In this document: in pieces, positions 7,014 through 10,923 of the stretch
Layout: each line of letters opens with the position of its first letter
Numbering within the stretch: the first letter of the stretch is position 1
NCBI GenBank assembly: GCA_002159155.1
Contig: LZRQ01000117.1
Span: 1 to 10,923 of the forward strand
Direction: 5' to 3'
DNA length: 10,923 bases
Origin: Firmicutes bacterium ZCTH02-B6
GTDB lineage: Bacteria > Bacillota > Limnochordia > Limnochordales > ZCTH02-B6
Translations under genes and position numbers: made by a program
Notes under the pieces: generated by a model
What the model was told of the DNA's origin: nothing
Seen by the model: only the letters and a program-made list of their open reading frames with translations
Database searches by the model: none

Positions 7014-7055
7014 AAGTCGGCCGCCCGCCACCCACTGCGGCTTACCCCGTCGGCT

Positions 7056-7076
7056 GGGGCGCGCTCCCCTGCAGGG
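7056..7076. repeat. Overlapping GC-rich palindromes just after murG
   Basis: CCCTGCAGGG (7067-7076) is a perfect ten-base palindrome, and GGGG/CCCC (7056-7059 and 7066-7069) can pair around CGCGCT. The two share bases, so only one can form at a time. They begin seven bases after the murG stop codon. No T-run follows on either strand. They may stabilise the murG mRNA end or be a by-product of high GC content. Confidence 0.2.
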
Positions 7077-7082
7077 CCACCT

Positions 7083-8249
7083 TCACCTGCGGGCCGCCTT
7101 TTCGATCAGATCGGCGATGCGCTCCGCCGCGTCGGGTCGCGCCAGTGCGCGGCTGGCTGACCCCATCTGCACTAGGCGTCCCGGGTTTTGCAACAAGGCC
7201 CTTACCTGTTCCACCAGCACGTCCCCGTTAAGGTCCTTGTCCGGCACGACCACCGCTGCCCCTGCGTCAGCCATTGCCCGGGCGTTGGCGTCCTGGTGCC
7301 CCTCTGCCGCATAGGGATACGGGATGAGGATCGCCGGAAGGCCGCGAGCCGTGATCTCGGCCAACGTGATGGCTCCGGCACGGCTAACGACCAGGTCGGC
7401 CACCGCGTAGGCTGCGGGCATGTCATGGATGTAGGGCAGGACGTGCCAGCGCCCAAGAATCACATGCTCATCGTTGCGGCGGACAACCGCGGTGCCTGGG
7501 CACGCCTCTGCCATGCGCCGCTCCGCCTCGGCGACCACCGACGCATAACCGGCCTTGCCCGTCTGATGCAGGATCTGGATGCCGAGCTGCAAGAGCCGCG
7601 GTGCAGCTTCGAGCACCGCCTGGTTGATGGAGCGGCCTCCTTGGCTGCCGCCAAAGACAAGAAGGGTTTTATGTCCCGGCTCGAGTCCGAAGGCCGCCAA
7701 ACCAGCGGTGCGGGTGCTTGTCAAGACGTCGTCCCGAATGGGGTTCCCGGTTACGACCACCCGCGCCCGGCCGGTGAGGTGACCTTTTGCCTCCGGGTGC
7801 CCCAGGGCGACATACGCGGCAAGTCCGCCCAGCATTCGGTTGGTGAGGCCTGGGTAAGCGTTTTGCTCCTGCAGCACGACCGGCACCCGCAAGAGAAGCG
7901 CTGCGGCCATCGCCGGTCCTGACACATAGCCGCCCGTCCCCACTGCCACGTGAGGGCGAAACCGCCGTACGATGCGGACGGCTTCCACCACGCCTCGCAC
8001 CGCGGTCCACCCGGTGCGCAGCACGTCCAGGGACAAACGCCGCCTCAGGTAGCGGGCGGGGATGCCCGCAAACGGGAACCCCGCCCGCGGCACGATGTCA
8101 GCCTCGAGACCCCGATTGGTGCCCACAAACAAGATGGACGCGTCCGGATGGCGCGCCCGTATCGTCTGGGCGATGGTGATGCCGGGGTAGATATGGCCGC
8201 CGGTTCCTCCGGCCGCTATTAAGACGCGCAAGCTACGCTCTTGTTCCAT
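7083..8249 (-). CDS. murG: UDP-GlcNAc:undecaprenyl-PP-MurNAc-pentapeptide transferase MurG
   Basis: Peripheral membrane GT-B glycosyltransferase that adds GlcNAc to lipid I, giving lipid II on the inner face of the membrane. It has the three glycine loops GGTGGHIYP (14-22), GTGGYVSGP (104-112) and GGSQGG (200-205), then the UDP-GlcNAc site SRAGAITLAE (289-298) and the PYPYAAEGHQDANA segment (310-323). At 388 residues it is somewhat longer than the usual 355-370. Part of the excess is between HQTG and LPYIHDM (about 232-270), which holds PGTAVVRRNDEHVILGRW. The annotated ATG overlaps the ftsW end by 17 bases and has no good ribosome site. A TTG at 8229-8231, two bases after the ftsW stop codon, would give the family-like start MRVLIAAGGTGG. 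Confidence 0.97.
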   Translation of the reverse strand: MEQERSLRVLIAAGGTGGHIYPGITIAQTIRARHPDASILFVGTNRGLEADIVPRAGFPFAGIPARYLRRRLSLDVLRTGWTAVRGVVEAVRIVRRFRPHVAVGTGGYVSGPAMAAALLLRVPVVLQEQNAYPGLTNRMLGGLAAYVALGHPEAKGHLTGRARVVVTGNPIRDDVLTSTRTAGLAAFGLEPGHKTLLVFGGSQGGRSINQAVLEAAPRLLQLGIQILHQTGKAGYASVVAEAERRMAEACPGTAVVRRNDEHVILGRWHVLPYIHDMPAAYAVADLVVSRAGAITLAEITARGLPAILIPYPYAAEGHQDANARAMADAGAAVVVPDKDLNGDVLVEQVRALLQNPGRLVQMGSASRALARPDAAERIADLIEKAARR

Positions 8250-9330
8250 GGCTGGAAATATTCAAGAGGATACCCACCGACGCCAGCGTCACGAGGAGGG
8301 ACGAGCCACCGTAGCTGATAAACGGCAGCGTAATCCCGGTGGCCGGCAGCGAGCCGGTCACGACGCCGATGTTCAGCAGTGCCTGGAACACGATCATCGT
8401 CGTGATCCCGACCGCGAGGATGCAACCGTACACGTCGGGCGCCCGCAACGCCGCACGATATCCCCGCCACGCCAACAGCACGAATAAGAGCACTACCGTG
8501 GCCGCGCCCACGAACCCCAGTTCCTCGCCGAGGATCGCGAAGATGAAGTCCGTGTGCTGTTCCGGCACGTAAAGGTACTTCTGCCTCCCCTCGCCGAGCC
8601 CAAGTCCCAACAGCCCGCCGGATCCGATCGCCAAGAGCGACTGAACGACATTCCACCCGGCGTCCATTCGGTCCGCCCAAGGGTCGATAAACGCCAACAG
8701 GCGCCGCATGCGGTAAGGTTCCAGGTAAATGAGGAGCCCCAGGCCCGGCAGGCTGAGCAGCCCCACAGCCAGCAAGTGTCCAACCCGGGCACCCGCAGCG
8801 AACAGTACGATAAAGGCGGTGACCATCATCGCGACGCCGGTCCCAAAGTCTGGCTCCAAGAGGACCAGTGCAAACGCAGCACCCACCACCAAAAGCGGGG
8901 GCAAAAACCCCCGGAAAAAGTCGCCAATCTCCCCTTTGCGCACGGCGGCGAAAGCGGCCAAGTAGTTTACAAGAGCGAACTTCATGATCTCGGATGGTTG
9001 GATGTTAAAGGCGCCGAGGTTAATCCACCGGCGCGCGCCGCCGATCTCGGCCCCGACAAACAGTACGGCCACAAGTCCTACAAACCCGGCCGCCAGCAGC
9101 GGCAGCGTGAGCAGCCGGAAAAACCGGTAGTCGGTGCGCATCAACAGCACCATGGCCACCAGGCCCGGTACCGCCACGACAGCCTGGCGCTTGACATGGA
9201 AATACGGGTCGCCGTACTGGATGAGCCCAGTCACGCTCCCCGCGCTGGTCACCATGAGCAAGCCGATGGCCAAGAGCGCCACGACCGGCGCGAATATGAG
9301 GAGATCGGGTCGACCCGGTGCCGACTGCAC
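8233..9330 (-). CDS. ftsW: SEDS peptidoglycan polymerase FtsW
   Basis: Multi-pass membrane glycosyltransferase that polymerises lipid II together with a class B penicillin-binding protein. The 365 residues form about ten hydrophobic segments. Family signatures are GARRWINLG (98-106) followed by QPSE (111-114), EPDFGTG (159-165), PEQHTDFIFAILGEELGF (256-273) with the putative catalytic D261, and LPFISYGGSSL (335-345). The GTG start is fixed by GGAGGTGG, whose GGAGG core ends seven bases upstream. SpoVE of spore formers is very similar and also lies in the dcw cluster next to murG, so FtsW and SpoVE cannot be told apart from sequence alone; RodA is less likely in this place. The gene follows mraY directly, with no murD between them, and the next gene murG overlaps its end. 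Confidence 0.93.
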   Translation of the reverse strand: MQSAPGRPDLLIFAPVVALLAIGLLMVTSAGSVTGLIQYGDPYFHVKRQAVVAVPGLVAMVLLMRTDYRFFRLLTLPLLAAGFVGLVAVLFVGAEIGGARRWINLGAFNIQPSEIMKFALVNYLAAFAAVRKGEIGDFFRGFLPPLLVVGAAFALVLLEPDFGTGVAMMVTAFIVLFAAGARVGHLLAVGLLSLPGLGLLIYLEPYRMRRLLAFIDPWADRMDAGWNVVQSLLAIGSGGLLGLGLGEGRQKYLYVPEQHTDFIFAILGEELGFVGAATVVLLFVLLAWRGYRAALRAPDVYGCILAVGITTMIVFQALLNIGVVTGSLPATGITLPFISYGGSSLLVTLASVGILLNISSHGTRA

Positions 9331-9334
9331 CGCT

Positions 9335-9342
9335 CCACCTCC
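9335..9342 (-). promoter_or_regulatory. ftsW ribosome binding site, decides the GTG start
   Basis: The minus strand reads GGAGGTGG. The GGAGG core ends seven bases before the GTG at 9330. It supports independent, efficient initiation at ftsW after the 60-base gap that follows mraY. Confidence 0.75.
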
Positions 9343-9390
9343 GAAACGCGTCGCGTCCCCATCTTATTTATCCCGCCCTGCCCCGATACG

Positions 9391-10344
9391 TCAGCGCAGA
9401 CTCAACAGGCCCGCCGCAGCAAACGCCAAGCACAGCAACCAAAACCGGGTCACGACCTGGGGCTCCGCCCAGCCGCTGACCTCAAAGTGGTGGTGGAGCG
9501 GGCTCATACGAAAGATGCGCCTACCGCCGGTCAGGCGGAAATACGCTACTTGGATGATGACCGACAGCGTTTCAACTACAAATAGCCCCCCCACGATGAC
9601 CAAAAACAGCGGCGTCCCGGTAAACAGCGCGATCGCGGCCAAAGCGCCACCCAACGCGAGGGCACCTGTATCGCCCATGATCACCTGCGCCGGGTGGGCG
9701 TTAAACCATGCAAAGCCGAGGCACGCGCCCCCAACGGCGGCCGCAAAAACGGCCACATCGGGGTAGCCCAACACGTACGCCACGACTCCCATCGTCATGG
9801 CCGCCACGGCCGTCGCCCCCGCCGCCAGTCCGTCCAGGCCGTCGGTGATGTTGACGGCGTTGGCGGTGCCTACCAGCGTCCCGACGGCCAACAGCAGGTA
9901 GAGCCACGCGGGAAGCGTCCAAACACCTTCTACGAACGGGACGCGCAGGTATGGACCCACGTGCTCCAACGCAGCGAAGGCGATGACAATGGCCAGCCCA
10001 AACTGGAGCACCAGCTTCTGCCGGGCTTTAAGCCCCAACGAGCGCTTGGCGAGGAGCTTGGACAAATCGTCCATAAAGCCGACAGCCCCGTAACCCACCA
10101 GTGCCAGGAGCAGCGGCCACAGCGCGCCGGGATCGGGTGCAAAGGCCGAAGTGGAAGCCACCACCCCCGCGATGATCAACAGCCCGCCCATAGTCGGGGT
10201 CCCCGCCTTTTTCAAGTGCGTCTTGGGACCGTCCTGCCGCACGTACTGGCCGACGCGCAGGCGCTGCAACCAGCCGATGGTCGCTGGGCCCAGAACAACC
10301 GCCACCGCGAAGGCGAACGCGGCCGGATAGATGATTACGGTCAC
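9391..10344 (-). CDS. mraY: Phospho-N-acetylmuramoyl-pentapeptide-transferase MraY
   Basis: Integral membrane enzyme that moves phospho-MurNAc-pentapeptide from UDP to undecaprenyl phosphate, giving lipid I. The 317 residues are mostly hydrophobic, with about ten membrane segments. Signatures are KKAGTPTMGG (45-54), the metal-site FMDD (90-93), NAVNITDGLDGLA (162-174), the catalytic-loop Asp D225 in MGDTGALALGG, and the cytoplasmic MSPLHHHFE (280-288). The GTG start overlaps the murF TGA as GTGA, a four-base overlap typical of coupled translation. AAGGCGG, one mismatch from AAGGAGG, stands nine bases upstream. The N-terminal segment is a little short but complete enough for the first membrane helix. 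In many bacteria murD comes next; here it does not. Confidence 0.97.
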   Translation of the reverse strand: MTVIIYPAAFAFAVAVVLGPATIGWLQRLRVGQYVRQDGPKTHLKKAGTPTMGGLLIIAGVVASTSAFAPDPGALWPLLLALVGYGAVGFMDDLSKLLAKRSLGLKARQKLVLQFGLAIVIAFAALEHVGPYLRVPFVEGVWTLPAWLYLLLAVGTLVGTANAVNITDGLDGLAAGATAVAAMTMGVVAYVLGYPDVAVFAAAVGGACLGFAWFNAHPAQVIMGDTGALALGGALAAIALFTGTPLFLVIVGGLFVVETLSVIIQVAYFRLTGGRRIFRMSPLHHHFEVSGWAEPQVVTRFWLLCLAFAAAGLLSLR

Positions 10345-10923
10345 GATGTCTCACCGCCTTCGCCCGCCAGCAACTCCGCAACCACCCGTTCAAGGCGCAG
10401 CCTCCGGGACGCTTTGACGAGCACCACGTCGCCGGGACGCACGAACCGCCGCGCCCACGACGCGGCCTCCTGCGCATCGGGCAGCACCATCACCCGGTCG
10501 GGCGGCAAGCCTGCTTCCACCGCCGCGGCCGCCATCGTCTCGGCCCACCGGCCTACCGCAACAAACCAGTCCACGCCCACGGCCGCAGCCGCTTGCCCAA
10601 CCTCCCGGTGGGCCGCTTCGCTTACGGGACCTAGCTCCAGCATGTCCCCCAAAATCGCCACGCGCCGGGTGCCTTTGAGTTCTCCCAGCAACTCCAAGGC
10701 TGCGGCCATCGACGCGGGGCTCGCATTGTACGCGTCGTTGATGACTTGCACCCCGTCGGGCCGTGTACGCAGTTCCAGGCGCATGCCGGACGCGTGTTCC
10801 CCAAACGCCAGCAGCCCGCGGCTGATCTCCTCCAGGGTCATCCCGACGGCCAGGGCCGCCGTCGCGGCGGCCAAGGCGTTGTGCACGTTGTGCTTGCCCG
10901 GAGCGGGTACAGAAACCCGGCAC
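10341..10923 (-). CDS. murF: UDP-MurNAc-tripeptide--D-alanyl-D-alanine ligase MurF, 5' part outside window
   Basis: ATP-dependent ligase that adds D-Ala-D-Ala to complete the UDP-MurNAc-pentapeptide. Only the last 193 codons are inside the window, less than half of the usual 450-470 residues; the ATP-binding GKT loop lies outside. The frame stays open to the window edge beyond the GTG at 10886, through PAPGKHNVHNALAA, which is the central-domain motif of Mur ligases. Further on come GMRLELR, INDAYNASPASMAAALELL and LGDMLELG, and near the end VLVKASRRLRLERVV, the counterpart of the KGSRxMxLE motif. These motifs with the D-Ala-D-Ala ligase type C-terminal domain, and mraY directly downstream, point to MurF rather than MurE or MurD. 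The TGA overlaps the mraY start by four bases. Confidence 0.94.
   Translation of the reverse strand, partial: CRVSVPAPGKHNVHNALAAATAALAVGMTLEEISRGLLAFGEHASGMRLELRTRPDGVQVINDAYNASPASMAAALELLGELKGTRRVAILGDMLELGPVSEAAHREVGQAAAAVGVDWFVAVGRWAETMAAAAVEAGLPPDRVMVLPDAQEAASWARRFVRPGDVVLVKASRRLRLERVVAELLAGEGGETS

Noticed and set aside
6900..7031. N-terminal extension of murC to an upstream start
   Set aside because: The extra 44 residues are arginine-rich and unlike MurC. The ATG at 6899 has a ribosome site and the family N-terminus, and the extension would run through the promoter candidate.
8554..9585. 343-codon plus-strand open frame opposite ftsW and the mraY end
   Set aside because: Its product is a glutamine-, histidine- and arginine-rich sequence, the usual mirror of a membrane protein gene. 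It crosses the ftsW-mraY gap without any start signal of its own.

Overview
The window is one continuous stretch of the bacterial division and cell wall (dcw) cluster, and every gene lies on the minus strand. Read in the direction of transcription, from high to low coordinates, the order is murF (5' end outside the window), mraY, ftsW, murG, murC, murB, murA, ftsQ/divIB, ftsA, ftsZ. I see no plus-strand gene, RNA gene, CRISPR array, insertion sequence or other mobile element, and no gene-free stretch longer than 183 bases. No previously undescribed system is visible. The points worth a second look are in gene order, start sites and short regulatory structures.

The DNA is GC-rich (mostly G/C third positions, by eye), and five of the nine visible starts read as GTG. 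The block murG-murC-murB-murA-ftsQ-ftsA-ftsZ, a DivIB-like FtsQ with a short cytoplasmic tail, a type II (short) MurB and a MurZ-like MurA together suggest a high-GC, deep-branching member of the Bacillota (the Symbiobacterium / Thermaerobacter / Limnochordia kind). This is inference from gene order and protein features; no search was possible.

Layout. 10923-9331: the end of murF overlaps mraY by four bases, and mraY is followed after 60 bases by ftsW. murD, which many dcw clusters carry between mraY and ftsW, is absent. 9330-7083: ftsW and murG, which overlap or abut. 7082-6900: a 183-base gap with a perfect dyad and a candidate promoter for murC. 6899-3242: murC, murB and murA packed with gaps of 13 and 6 bases. 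3241-3105: a 137-base gap with a good extended -10 promoter candidate. 3104-38: ftsQ, ftsA and ftsZ, with gaps of 97 and 36 bases. 48-3: a long hairpin that contains the ftsZ stop codon.

The genes work as one pathway. MurA and MurB make UDP-MurNAc, MurC adds L-alanine and MurF completes the pentapeptide. MraY and MurG build lipids I and II, and the SEDS polymerase FtsW inserts them at the septum. FtsQ links the septal synthase complex together, FtsA tethers FtsZ to the membrane, and FtsZ forms the ring. The two candidate promoters would split the block into murF-mraY-ftsW-murG, murCBA and ftsQAZ units that could be expressed partly independently.
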